Below, piece after piece: positions 30,212 to 37,855 of a stretch of 64,000 bases of DNA; within the stretch, counting starts at the first letter, position 1; every line of letters begins with the position of its first letter. The notes beneath the pieces were generated by a model, which was not told the DNA's origin, searched no databases, and saw only the letters and a list, made by a program, of their open reading frames with translations. The translations under genes and the position numbers were made by a program. This DNA comes from Dyadobacter sp. 676 (GTDB lineage Bacteria; Bacteroidota; Bacteroidia; Cytophagales; Spirosomataceae): assembly GCF_040448675.1 (NCBI RefSeq), contig NZ_CP159289.1, forward strand, positions 1,240,001 through 1,304,000, in the 5' to 3' direction.

Positions 30212-31420
30212 ATGAAAACACCTTGGTTTAAATCACTCCTTTTAGGTTTCGCGTTCACGGCTATTGTGGGGTGCTCCTCCGACGACAGCTCCGATCCAGG
30301 GCCTGTTTCCGGGGAAAAGGACAGGTTTGTGCTGATGACCTCCATCGAACGTTTCGGGGCGGGATACTTTACGGCTTTGGACGGCATGCCGTCGGGCACG
30401 ATCCAGGCAACCAACGCCCGCTCGTTGCAGGTTAAGGAGGCGTTCGGATTCCGGGCTTTCGGCAAATGGTTTTTCAACCGCAGCAATGCCGCGGGGGACC
30501 TGGGCCTTCAAAAGTATTCCCTGAACGCCGACGGCAGCCTGAAAGACGAGGGTTTTATCGCCGGAGCCAGCCAATATCTGGTTGTGGACGAGACTACCGG
30601 CTATTATCTCGATGAAACGCGCAGCCTTCTGAAACTGCAAAAATTCAATCCGACTACCATGCTGCGCACCGGAGAGATCGACCTTTCGGTGGTGCAGAAA
30701 GAAGGCGTCGAATACCAGGTGGTGGGGAAACATACCATTGCCGCAAAAGAAGGCAAATTGTTCGTAGGGATTACTTACAGTACGAAGGCATTGGCCGGCT
30801 ACGGAGGCGATGTTTTTAACGCTATCGAATTTGCGGTGGTGGATATCGCAACCGGCAAATACGAAAAGACGATCAGATATGACGGAATGAAGGGAATCGG
30901 CTGGGGATCCTCGGGGAACAAAATGTGGTCGGTCGGCGACGACGGCGCACTTTACCTGTACAGCACCGGCCTGAATGTGGGTTTAGCGAACACTGCGATT
31001 ATCCGTATAAAAAAAGGCGAGACGGATTTCGACAGAAGCTGGATATTCTCGACGCGGAACCTGCAATCCGCCAACTCGATCGTGACCGCATTAGTGAAAG
31101 GTGGCAAACTGTATTTCGAATCGCCCTCGGAGCCGTTGAAAACGGATTTCTCCAATCTGCAGAACGCCCCGATATTCGATTATTATGCTTACGACATGGC
31201 TACCGGACAAGTGGCTAAAATCGAGGGCATGCCACAGCACGAATATGCCTACGCCAACGAGCAGGCCATTACCGAGATCGATGGCAAAATATACCTCTGG
31301 GTGAAAAATTCCGTAGACAAACTGGAAAGCTACTATGTGGTAGATGGTAACAAAGCCACCCAGGTATTCAAGGTTGCACTGGACGGCGCGATCCAGGGCT
31401 TCGTCAAACTTTCAAATTAA
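30212..31420 (+). CDS. DUF4374 lipoprotein of the siderophore uptake operon
   Basis: 402 residues; a lipobox with Cys21 (AFTAIVGCSS) makes it a lipoprotein. The rest reads as a beta-propeller-like DUF4374 domain, with GDLGLQKYSLNADGSLKDEGF and the strand AIEFAVVDIATGKYEKTIRYDG. DUF4374 proteins lie next to TonB siderophore receptors and PepSY proteins; they probably bind the siderophore at the cell surface or in the periplasm, though direct proof is scarce. It begins 26 bp after the receptor gene and ends 9 bp before the PepSY gene. Confidence 0.9.
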   Translation: MKTPWFKSLLLGFAFTAIVGCSSDDSSDPGPVSGEKDRFVLMTSIERFGAGYFTALDGMPSGTIQATNARSLQVKEAFGFRAFGKWFFNRSNAAGDLGLQKYSLNADGSLKDEGFIAGASQYLVVDETTGYYLDETRSLLKLQKFNPTTMLRTGEIDLSVVQKEGVEYQVVGKHTIAAKEGKLFVGITYSTKALAGYGGDVFNAIEFAVVDIATGKYEKTIRYDGMKGIGWGSSGNKMWSVGDDGALYLYSTGLNVGLANTAIIRIKKGETDFDRSWIFSTRNLQSANSIVTALVKGGKLYFESPSEPLKTDFSNLQNAPIFDYYAYDMATGQVAKIEGMPQHEYAYANEQAITEIDGKIYLWVKNSVDKLESYYVVDGNKATQVFKVALDGAIQGFVKLSN

Positions 31421-31429
31421 TCCATTGCC

Positions 31430-32605
31430 ATGAGCTCCGTGAAGCAAATCAAAACCTGGTTCCTGGTCCACAAATGGACAAGCCTGATCTGCACGGCCTT
31501 CCTGCTGATGCTTTGCATAACCGGCCTGCCGCTGATCTTCCATGAAGAAATCGAAGCGCTCGAAGGCAAACCGCATCTCGCGAAACAGGTACCTGCCGGC
31601 ACGCCGGTTGCCGGGCTCGACAAACTCGCCGAAACCGCTCGGGGCAAATACCCCGGAAAAGTGATCCGTTTCGTGTATTGGGATGAACACGAACCGAATA
31701 CGACGACGTTCAGCCTCTCGGATTCGATTGATGCCCCGCCGGACAATTTCACCACGGTGATCGTCGACGATCACACCGCGGAAGTGCTCGACGAGCCCAA
31801 TTACCAGGAGGGCTTCATGTATGTGATGCTGCAACTGCACACCGACATGTTCATGGGCATCGGCGGAAAGCTTTTTCTGGGGCTCATGGGCTTGCTTTTT
31901 GTTGCCGCCATCGTTTCGGGCATCATGCTTTACGGCCCCATCATGAAGCGTTTCGACTTTGGAATGATCCGAACGCAGCGTTCGGCGAGACTGAAATGGC
32001 TCGATTTACACAACCTGCTGGGTGTGGTAACAATCGTTTGGGGAACTGTGGTAGGACTTACCGGCGTCATCAACACCGCCTCCGAAATCGTGTTGAGTCT
32101 TTGGCAAATGGGACAGCTTGCCGAAATGACCGCTCCTTACAAAAATGTGGAGCCGCTTACCGGCAAATTGAGTTCGCTGGACCGGGCGATGGCGCTCGCG
32201 AGACAAAAAGCGCCCGATATGGAGCCGTCGATCATTGCATATCCGGGCACGGCATTTACCAGCAAGCACCATTATGCGGTGTTTATGAAGGGCAACACGC
32301 CGCTTACCAAACGGATTATCAAACCCGCATTGATAGACGCTAAAACGGGCACGTTCACCGATATGCGTGATATGCCCTGGTATGTGAATATGCTTTTCAT
32401 CTCCCAGCCGTTGCATTTCGGCGACTACGGCGGCTTACCACTGAAAGTGATCTGGGCGCTGTTCGACATTGCAACGATTGTAATCCTCGGAAGCGGCCTC
32501 TACCTCTGGTTTGCGAGAAACAAGGCCACAAAGGCGCATATCAGCCGGTTGGCTAAAAACGAAACGGAAATCCTCACTGTAATGGCTCAGAAAGAGGACG
32601 CATAA
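31430..32605 (+). CDS. PepSY-associated transmembrane protein (putative ferric-siderophore reductase)
   Basis: 391 residues. Transmembrane helices at about 15-37, 145-167, 195-217 and 340-362 with a large periplasmic loop between the first two (PepSY region, about 40-140). Conserved histidines flank the helices: HKWTSLICTAF, LHTDMFMG and LDLHNLLGVVTIVWG, typical of this family. Members are proposed to bind heme and reduce the iron of imported siderophores in the periplasm. It is third in the AraC-controlled iron operon. The reductase role is family knowledge rather than something shown here. Confidence 0.9.
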   Translation: MSSVKQIKTWFLVHKWTSLICTAFLLMLCITGLPLIFHEEIEALEGKPHLAKQVPAGTPVAGLDKLAETARGKYPGKVIRFVYWDEHEPNTTTFSLSDSIDAPPDNFTTVIVDDHTAEVLDEPNYQEGFMYVMLQLHTDMFMGIGGKLFLGLMGLLFVAAIVSGIMLYGPIMKRFDFGMIRTQRSARLKWLDLHNLLGVVTIVWGTVVGLTGVINTASEIVLSLWQMGQLAEMTAPYKNVEPLTGKLSSLDRAMALARQKAPDMEPSIIAYPGTAFTSKHHYAVFMKGNTPLTKRIIKPALIDAKTGTFTDMRDMPWYVNMLFISQPLHFGDYGGLPLKVIWALFDIATIVILGSGLYLWFARNKATKAHISRLAKNETEILTVMAQKEDA

Positions 32606-32635
32606 CCGGAACGATCATTCAAAAAATATCCGACA

Positions 32636-32812
32636 ATGAAAAGTAACTTCTGGAAAGTATGGGGCATGCCCATCGTCATCGGCATTTTTTCCGGCATAGG
32701 CCTCATTTCCGCACTCACCGGCGACAACATCTGGGACGCCGTTTCCTGGCTCGCACTCGGGTTTCCGGTGGCGGTTAGTTTTTGGTTTTTGAGAAAGAGC
32801 TGGAAAGTGTGA
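32636..32812 (+). CDS. 58-residue membrane protein at the end of the iron operon
   Basis: MKSNFWKVWGMPIVIGIFSG at the N-terminus, then a second hydrophobic stretch (AVSWLALGFPVAVSFWFL) and a basic tail. Two transmembrane helices in a protein this small suggest a helper subunit, perhaps of the PepSY protein 30 bp upstream. It was too short for routine ORF calling but has a proper start and position. The stop codon TGA is also the first triplet of an intergenic repeat element. No family recognised. Confidence 0.7.
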   Translation: MKSNFWKVWGMPIVIGIFSGIGLISALTGDNIWDAVSWLALGFPVAVSFWFLRKSWKV

Positions 32813-33043
32813 ATGAACCGCCGTGGAAAGGGGAATGAGTGAAATTGAATGATTGAATGAGTGAATATGTGAATGACTGAATGACCGAATAGATATATTC
32901 CATAAAGGTCAGAACGAACCTGAATTATAAGGAAATAAACAAGACAACACAACACTTGACATACCTGACCACACCTGACCTTTTTATTCACACATTCAAA
33001 ATTCACTCATTCAATCACTCCCCGTTCCACGGCGGCTCATTCA
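32813..33043. repeat. TGAATGA-type intergenic palindromic repeat, copy 1
   Basis: About 230 bp with imperfect inverted arms made of TGAATGA/TGAGTGA units and 11-bp ends CCGCCGTGGAA (32818-32828) and TTCCACGGCGG (33025-33035). The centre (32941-32989) contains three ACCTGAC-like units. About 90% of the core and right arm also occurs at 46931-47151. It begins at the stop codon of the 58-residue gene and ends 60 bp before the ModE-like start codon. No ORF of interest. Confidence 0.85.
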
Positions 33044-33102
33044 AAATTGTTTAGCTTGCGGCGTTGAAACGAAAAGATTGGTCACTTCAAAAAAATTGCC
33101 GC

Positions 33103-33447
33103 ATGGAAAGACATGTCGAGATACGGCTCAGACATTGGGTATTTGTGAATGATGTAAAATTTTTCGGGCCGGGCCGTTATGAACTGCTCGAACGCATCGG
33201 CGAAACCGGCTCTATCGCGCAGGCCGCCAAAGAAATGGGACTTTCGTATAAAAAGGCGTGGGCCATGGTGGATGCGCTGAATACCCTTGGAAAAGGCCCT
33301 TATGTGGTTACCCAAAAAGGCGGTACCAAAGGCGGAGGCACGGTCCTCACCGACACCGCACGGAATGTTATGCAAGCCTACAAACGCCTGAACGACACGC
33401 TGCTGACCGCATTGGCCCAAGAACCGGAACTTTTGTCACTGATCTGA
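33103..33447 (+). CDS. ModE-like molybdenum-responsive regulator (DNA-binding domain only)
   Basis: 114 residues from ATG at 33103; a TTG at 33064 is possible. The whole protein is a ModE N-terminal winged helix: FFGPGRYELLERIGETGSIAQAAKEMGLSYKKAWAMVDALN, then VTQKGGTKGGGTVLTD. It lacks the molybdate-binding MOP domains of full ModE, so how it senses molybdate is unclear. It sits 81 bp before a TonB-receptor fragment and a molybdopterin-domain gene. A palindrome resembling ModE operators lies at 33497-33522 over their promoter, so it probably represses them. Confidence 0.88.
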   Translation: MERHVEIRLRHWVFVNDVKFFGPGRYELLERIGETGSIAQAAKEMGLSYKKAWAMVDALNTLGKGPYVVTQKGGTKGGGTVLTDTARNVMQAYKRLNDTLLTALAQEPELLSLI

Positions 33448-33489
33448 CGCGCCTCGTCAATTTTTTGCCATCTATTTGCCTGCGCTCGT

Positions 33490-33497
33490 TATATTTG
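33490..33497 (+). promoter_or_regulatory. Putative -7 promoter element of the TonB-plug/molybdopterin operon
   Basis: TATATTTG, an exact TAnnTTTG match, with a TTTG at 33464-33467 about 22 bp upstream as a possible -33 element. The predicted transcription start, about 33501, lies inside the ModE-like palindrome. Confidence 0.5.
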
Positions 33498-33522
33498 CGA
33501 TATATCCGATCATACATATCGC
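33497..33522. promoter_or_regulatory. ModE-like operator palindrome
   Basis: GCGATAT (33497-33503) and ATATCGC (33516-33522) are perfect reverse complements separated by 12 bp; the inner flanks add AT and AC. This recalls the CGnTATAT-N-ATATnCG layout of ModE sites. It covers the predicted transcription start and ends 6 bp before the TonB-plug start codon, a position suited to repression. Confidence 0.6.
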
Positions 33523-33528
33523 TTTGTA

Positions 33529-33960
33529 ATGAGAAAAACGCTACTGCCACTATTCGCCGGTCTTGCATTCGCTGCAACGGCGCAAGAAGTGCCTGAAACG
33601 CTTTCCGACCGTACTTTCGAGTTGGGCGAAGTGCGCGTGTCGGGCATCCATACCCACGACAGTGTCGCTTCGCGCCTCTCCCACCGCACGATCGAAAAAT
33701 TCAACCGGAACAACCTGTCCAATGCATTGAACATCCTGCCGGGCGTGAGTATCGCTAATGTCGGCCCGCGAAACGAGTCCGTCGTATACCTGCGCGGGTT
33801 CGATCTGCGCCAGGTGCCTGTGTATATAGACGGCGTGCCTGTGTACGTGCCTTACGACGGCTATGTGGATATGGGCCGCTTCACGACTTTCGACGCCCGA
33901 AGCCTGGAAACCCAGGTCGCATTCAAAAAGCCCATAAAATGCAAACGATCAAAACATTAG
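33529..33960 (+). CDS. TonB-dependent receptor fragment: signal peptide plus plug, barrel missing
   Basis: 143 residues. A signal peptide (MRKTLLPLFAGLAFAATAQ) and a TonB receptor plug (about 25-132) are clear: ELGEVRVSGI, NALNILPGVSIANVGPRNESVVYLRGFDLRQVPVYIDGVPVYVPYDG. After SLETQV the sequence turns into AFKKPIKCKRSKH and stops, so the 500-600 residue barrel is absent; no other frame downstream resembles it. The last 22 bp overlap the next gene. An internal deletion, an assembly collapse or a free-standing plug are possible. Context with ModE and a molybdopterin-domain gene points to former molybdate or metal import. Confidence 0.8.
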   Translation: MRKTLLPLFAGLAFAATAQEVPETLSDRTFELGEVRVSGIHTHDSVASRLSHRTIEKFNRNNLSNALNILPGVSIANVGPRNESVVYLRGFDLRQVPVYIDGVPVYVPYDGYVDMGRFTTFDARSLETQVAFKKPIKCKRSKH

Positions 33961-34451
33961 TAATCGAAATCTTCCTGTACGCGACGCTTTTGTCAGCCTG
34001 TGCGGCACAAACAAACGCGCAAAGCGTCGCCACGTTAAGCGTGACAGGCGAGGTAACCACGCCGCTCGAACTGAAAATACAGGATCTGGCCGCGATGAAG
34101 CAGATCGCCCGCAAAGTGAAGGACCGCGACGGCAAGGAGCACGAATTTAAGGGTGTCGCGCTGATCGAAATCCTCCAAAAAGCGGGCGTGACCACCGGCG
34201 CGAAACTGCGGGGCGAAAATTTAACCAAATACGCATTAATTACCGCCGCCGACGGTTATAAAGTGCTTTACGCGCTGGCGGAAATCGATCCCGAGTTTAC
34301 CGATCAGGTTATTTTGCTTGCTACTGAAAAAGACGGGCAGCCGCTTCCCGCCGGTGAAGGGCCGTTCCGCATAATCACACCGAACGACAAAAAGCCTGCC
34401 CGCTGGATACGTGAAGTGCGAAGCATTAAAATCGCATTTGCCCGAAACTGA
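33939..34451 (+). CDS. Molybdopterin-binding-domain lipoprotein (sulfite-oxidase-like fold)
   Basis: 170 residues. Lipobox LLSAC puts the lipid-modified cysteine at 21. The mature part matches the oxidoreductase molybdopterin-binding domain (PF00174): FKGVALIEILQKAGV, YKVLYALAEIDPEF, and GEGPFRIITPNDKKPARWIREVRSIKI. There is no further cysteine, so the usual molybdenum ligand of sulfite oxidases is absent. It therefore more likely binds a cofactor or ligand than catalyses oxidation. It overlaps the TonB-plug gene by 22 bp and shares its ModE-type operator. Confidence 0.82.
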   Translation: MQTIKTLVIEIFLYATLLSACAAQTNAQSVATLSVTGEVTTPLELKIQDLAAMKQIARKVKDRDGKEHEFKGVALIEILQKAGVTTGAKLRGENLTKYALITAADGYKVLYALAEIDPEFTDQVILLATEKDGQPLPAGEGPFRIITPNDKKPARWIREVRSIKIAFARN

Positions 34452-34466
34452 ACCGGGAATGCAAGT

Positions 34467-35996
34467 TCAACGGGTTGGCGTTCGTTCTGTTCGGGTGTAG
34501 TTGAGGTAGCGGTAAGCTCCCAAAACGGATATGTCCGCCGATAACTCGTAGCTCCCCCAGGGATAGGACGCTTCCGTTTTGACAAGCTGCTTTTTAAAAG
34601 CACCGTTGGCTTTTCCAGGTTTTTTCATAAGCTCGGTAACCGCCCGGCCGTCCATTGCGGCCGGTTTGGACAAACCATAGATGTTCAGGATCGTCGGAAC
34701 TATATCGACGTTGGAAGTCGGTAATTCCGTGGTTGCACCTTCCCTGAAATCCGGTCCGGCGGCAAGCAATGCGATATTGATTTCATAAGGACTTGAACCG
34801 CCGTGCCCCGCCACGCCGCCCGAATAGTCGGTACCGGCATAACCCTTTTCGTTTTTGTCGTCATTCCAGTTAGGCGCCACGAGAATGTCGCCCGAGCGTT
34901 TCGGATGATTGTAGTGGATCAGGTCAAAAGAGAGCGTTCCTTTTACCCGGCCCTGCGGGTCGCCCTTTTTGAGTCCTTTTGTAAATACCGCCCCTGCCCA
35001 TTCCTGCTTGTGCAATGCGGCTACAATGTCGGCAATCGCCTTTTCGTCGTGATTTTTTACATAAATCGCGCCTTCGGCTACTACGACATCATCAGATTCC
35101 CTGTCCCTTTTGAAACCTTCCTTGATCAGAAAATCGGCTAACCCGGGCTTCTCCTTGTGGGTCACGAAGCCGTGGTCGGTGGAAATGATCACATTAAACC
35201 GCTCGCCGGCACCTTTTCCGCGCAATGCGGCCATGATCCGGCCAAACTGCCCATCGACATACTTGATCGCGTCCACCGCCTGCTGTGAGCCGATCCCGTA
35301 TTCATGAGCCGCGCCGTCGGGGTCCGAAAACCAGACAGCACTCACTAGCGGGCCGTCTTTTGTCAAACCGTATTTCAGCAATGCATCGGTTATCCATTTA
35401 TGACGTCCGAACGCTTCGTCGGTTCCCTGGCTAACCATCCCTAACTCGTTCAAAACCCGATTTTTGAATGCTTCCGGCAAAATCAGGTCCGGGTTCACCA
35501 CGGCCCCGTTTACCGTGTGGTTTTGCAGGAATGCCTGACCGGTCGTTCCGGAACTGAAAACCATCATTTTCTGACCGGCATCGGCCAGCACCTCACCGAG
35601 CGATCTGGCGGTGAGGATCGGGCCGGACGTTGCGGCGGGAATCTTGTTCAAATCCCCGTAGCTCGTGCCGATCGATTTGTCAGCGGCCACTTCCGGAATA
35701 TAAATGGCGTTCCCGAGCAACCCGTGCGTGCCGGGATACGAGCCGGTTGCATAAGACGCAGAATTGACGCGCGTCACCGTCGGAAAAACGCTGTGATGGT
35801 GCTTGCCCCATGCCGCAGTTTTTTTGAAAGCGAACAGGTTAGGCATTTGCGCTTCGGTAATATAATCCGGCCGCAGGCCGTCGAAGAAAACGATTAGTGT
35901 CCTGGTTTTAAAACGAGGGCTGCTTTCCTGCGCCTGGACAAAACCATTCACAATCAGCAGAACGCCCGTCAGCAATAGATAAAAATAAGCCTTCAT
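34467..35996 (-). CDS. Secreted alkaline-phosphatase-superfamily hydrolase (phosphodiesterase/nucleotide pyrophosphatase type)
   Basis: 509 residues, signal peptide MKAYFYLLLTGVLLIVNGFVQA. Metal-site motifs of the type I phosphodiesterase family are visible: IVFFDGLRPDYI (first Asp), catalytic Thr in VFPTVTRVNSASYATGSYPGTHGLLGN, WFSDPDGAAHEYG, STDHGFVTHK, and a late GHGGSSPYEINIALLAAGP. It likely cleaves phosphodiesters or phosphonates outside the cytoplasmic membrane; substrate unknown. It begins 12 bp after the beta-propeller gene at 36009, with which it probably forms an operon. Confidence 0.88.
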   Translation of the reverse strand: MKAYFYLLLTGVLLIVNGFVQAQESSPRFKTRTLIVFFDGLRPDYITEAQMPNLFAFKKTAAWGKHHHSVFPTVTRVNSASYATGSYPGTHGLLGNAIYIPEVAADKSIGTSYGDLNKIPAATSGPILTARSLGEVLADAGQKMMVFSSGTTGQAFLQNHTVNGAVVNPDLILPEAFKNRVLNELGMVSQGTDEAFGRHKWITDALLKYGLTKDGPLVSAVWFSDPDGAAHEYGIGSQQAVDAIKYVDGQFGRIMAALRGKGAGERFNVIISTDHGFVTHKEKPGLADFLIKEGFKRDRESDDVVVAEGAIYVKNHDEKAIADIVAALHKQEWAGAVFTKGLKKGDPQGRVKGTLSFDLIHYNHPKRSGDILVAPNWNDDKNEKGYAGTDYSGGVAGHGGSSPYEINIALLAAGPDFREGATTELPTSNVDIVPTILNIYGLSKPAAMDGRAVTELMKKPGKANGAFKKQLVKTEASYPWGSYELSADISVLGAYRYLNYTRTERTPTR

Positions 35997-36008
35997 CGAT
36001 ATAAGAGG

Positions 36009-36815
36009 TTATCGGATTTCGGAAACGGTAACGGTGTGCTTGCCGCGCTGAATGCCGTAGAGCAACGTTTTTCCTGCTACGGATCGGTCAATCGCGATCC
36101 CCTGGCCCTCTATGGGTGCCGGCAATGTGCTGATATGCTGCAAAGTGTAACCTGATCGAGGCAGTTTCAGGACATACACTTCCGCACGGTCGTGGCCGGT
36201 GCAGTACAGCAAACCATCCGCGCCCCAGGCACCGCCGGAATTGCTTTTCGGGCTAAACAAATCGATCAGGTTTTTCGGAAAAACCCACGCCTCTACCTGC
36301 CGCCATTCCATATCGTACTTCACCAGCGACGTCCAGCGCACATCCCTGCCCTCGCTCGAATCCTTGCCCGCATAATGCGCGAAACCGATAAACCAATGTC
36401 CGTCCTTCCGGTCGAGCCAGGTAAGCGACCCATGTTGCGCGATGCCGAAGCTGTGCGTACCGACGTGCGCCAGTGTTTTCGCGTCGAAAATCTCAACCGA
36501 GCTGGTCATCGGGATTTCGGGATAATTGGAATTGGCGCAGTACAGTTTTCCCTGGATGACCACGCCGCTATTCAGATGCACGACGCCTTCTTTCGTGCCG
36601 TCCCACGTGGCAATGAGCTTTCCGTCGGCTTTGGCATGTTTGGTGATCGTGCTGTTGTTGACCACATAAAAATGCCCCGCGTCCACGGCCACGGCTTGCT
36701 TGGCTTCTTTCACATCAAATTCCCGCAAGGGCGTAAGCGTTTGCGAAAACGCGGGGAACAATGCCGACAAGAGCAATAAAAATGTGTATAAAAGCAACGG
36801 GTTGAGGAGCACCAT
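36009..36815 (-). CDS. Secreted beta-propeller-like protein
   Basis: 268 residues with an N-terminal signal peptide (LLLYTFLLLLSALFPAFSQ). The body shows repeated strand pairs such as FYVVNNSTITKHAKADGKLIATWDG and VEIFDAKTLAHVG, and a C-terminal AWGADGLLYCTGHDRAEVYVLKLP, consistent with a five- or six-bladed propeller. No catalytic motif. It is the first gene of a two-gene operon with the phosphodiesterase-type hydrolase. A role in presenting or recognising that enzyme's substrate is conceivable but unproven. Confidence 0.65.
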   Translation of the reverse strand: MVLLNPLLLYTFLLLLSALFPAFSQTLTPLREFDVKEAKQAVAVDAGHFYVVNNSTITKHAKADGKLIATWDGTKEGVVHLNSGVVIQGKLYCANSNYPEIPMTSSVEIFDAKTLAHVGTHSFGIAQHGSLTWLDRKDGHWFIGFAHYAGKDSSEGRDVRWTSLVKYDMEWRQVEAWVFPKNLIDLFSPKSNSGGAWGADGLLYCTGHDRAEVYVLKLPRSGYTLQHISTLPAPIEGQGIAIDRSVAGKTLLYGIQRGKHTVTVSEIR

Positions 36816-37141
36816 GGGGTTACAAATATTTTCCGATCCTAAAAGTACCGAAAGCGGTTAATTTCTACTTTACGAGAATGTTATGTTGCCCGTGCCTGAG
36901 ATAAGCGGTGTTTGCCCGGCCGGAATTCCGGTATTCGGGCATGTTATTTGCAGGCTTCCGATCGATCTTACACGCCGATACCGCCCACGGGCCCGTAAAT
37001 AGGATCTTCCAAGGCCTGACATTCAAACCATCTTTCGGAAAATCATTCACACCAGCCGATAGAAAATCCGAAGCAGCACACGCTTGAAATGACCTTATCG
37101 CCTTACTTAAATTTAAAGCACCCCAAAAAAAAATCACCAGA
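36816..37141. other. Intergenic region between the beta-propeller gene and the DUF6169 cassette
   Basis: 326 bp. It must contain the divergent promoters of the two units. A 103-codon minus frame (36865-37176) has an uncleaved hydrophobic start but overlaps the 48-codon gene and has no recognisable domain, so I leave it out. A GCCGGAATTCCGG palindrome lies near 36918-36930; I see no other structure. Confidence 0.45.
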
Positions 37142-37288
37142 ATGAGCACCAGAAAATTCGACAAACCGGCACGCACGCTTTACCAGCGGCTTCGTTCGGA
37201 CAACAATGCGATTGAAAAATATTTTAAAGGCAAATACACACTCGAACAGCTACATGAAAGAGGTATCCAATTCGTTAAACCCGTATGA
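37142..37288 (+). CDS. 48-residue basic protein preceding DUF6169
   Basis: A short frame, MSTRKFDKPARTLYQRLRSD and onward to FVKPV, rich in Lys and Arg and with no signal peptide. Its last 35 bp overlap the start of the DUF6169 gene, the mark of translational coupling. DUF6169 genes in this phylum tend to follow a small ORF of this kind. Function unknown; a DNA- or RNA-binding role would fit the charge but is a guess. Confidence 0.6.
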   Translation: MSTRKFDKPARTLYQRLRSDNNAIEKYFKGKYTLEQLHERGIQFVKPV

Positions 37289-37781
37289 GATTGTCGGCGG
37301 GGAAACGGACCACTACTGGTTTCTAACCGATCTCGGCGCCTTCTACTACGCGCATTTCACCAGTTCGTCGGGTCTTTCCGAACTTCCTGGCAAAGTGCTG
37401 ACTTTCTCGTTCAGGCACTACTGCACCCATCCTCACTGGCCGGCGATAACCGATGAAACCGGCGACAGGCCTGTGCCGCCGCGCTACGATCGCCGGATAA
37501 TGGAAACGATCGCCTGGCTCATCTCTGAATCGCTGCGGAAATCGCCCGAAACCGCTATTGCATTCATTTGCGAGTCGAACGGCGGTTGCGCACCGGGCCT
37601 CCAAAGGCTGTTCGAACGCTGGTACCGCGAAACGAGCCGGCTTGTAACGCCGAAGATTGCCAAATACGACAGCGATTTCTCGGGCGAAGGTTACGGTTCC
37701 ATTTTCGTCCACCAGGCCCACCCGGAGCACGAATCGATCAAAACCGCATTCCAGGATTTTTCTTACGTCGAATCCGATTGA
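37254..37781 (+). CDS. DUF6169-family protein
   Basis: 175 residues from ATG at 37254; a start at 37206 would add 16 residues. It begins with NPYEIVGGETDHYWFLTDLGAFYYAHF, the family's N-terminal strand pattern, and continues with RYDRRIMETIAWLISESLRKSPETAIAFICES. The C-terminus has SIFVHQAHPEHESI. It is cytoplasmic and of unknown function. Together with the overlapping 48-residue gene it forms a two-gene accessory unit of a kind often scattered in Bacteroidota genomes. Confidence 0.65.
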   Translation: MKEVSNSLNPYEIVGGETDHYWFLTDLGAFYYAHFTSSSGLSELPGKVLTFSFRHYCTHPHWPAITDETGDRPVPPRYDRRIMETIAWLISESLRKSPETAIAFICESNGGCAPGLQRLFERWYRETSRLVTPKIAKYDSDFSGEGYGSIFVHQAHPEHESIKTAFQDFSYVESD

Positions 37782-37855
37782 CAGGCCGTTATCGATTGGC
37801 CTGAAAATTCCGAAATGCAGTAATAGCATATACAACACGTCGAATTGTAATTGCT

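Noticed and set aside
32813..33043. TGAATGA repeats as a CRISPR array
   Set aside because: Units are 4-7 bp, arranged as inverted arms, with no regular spacers and no cas genes nearby.
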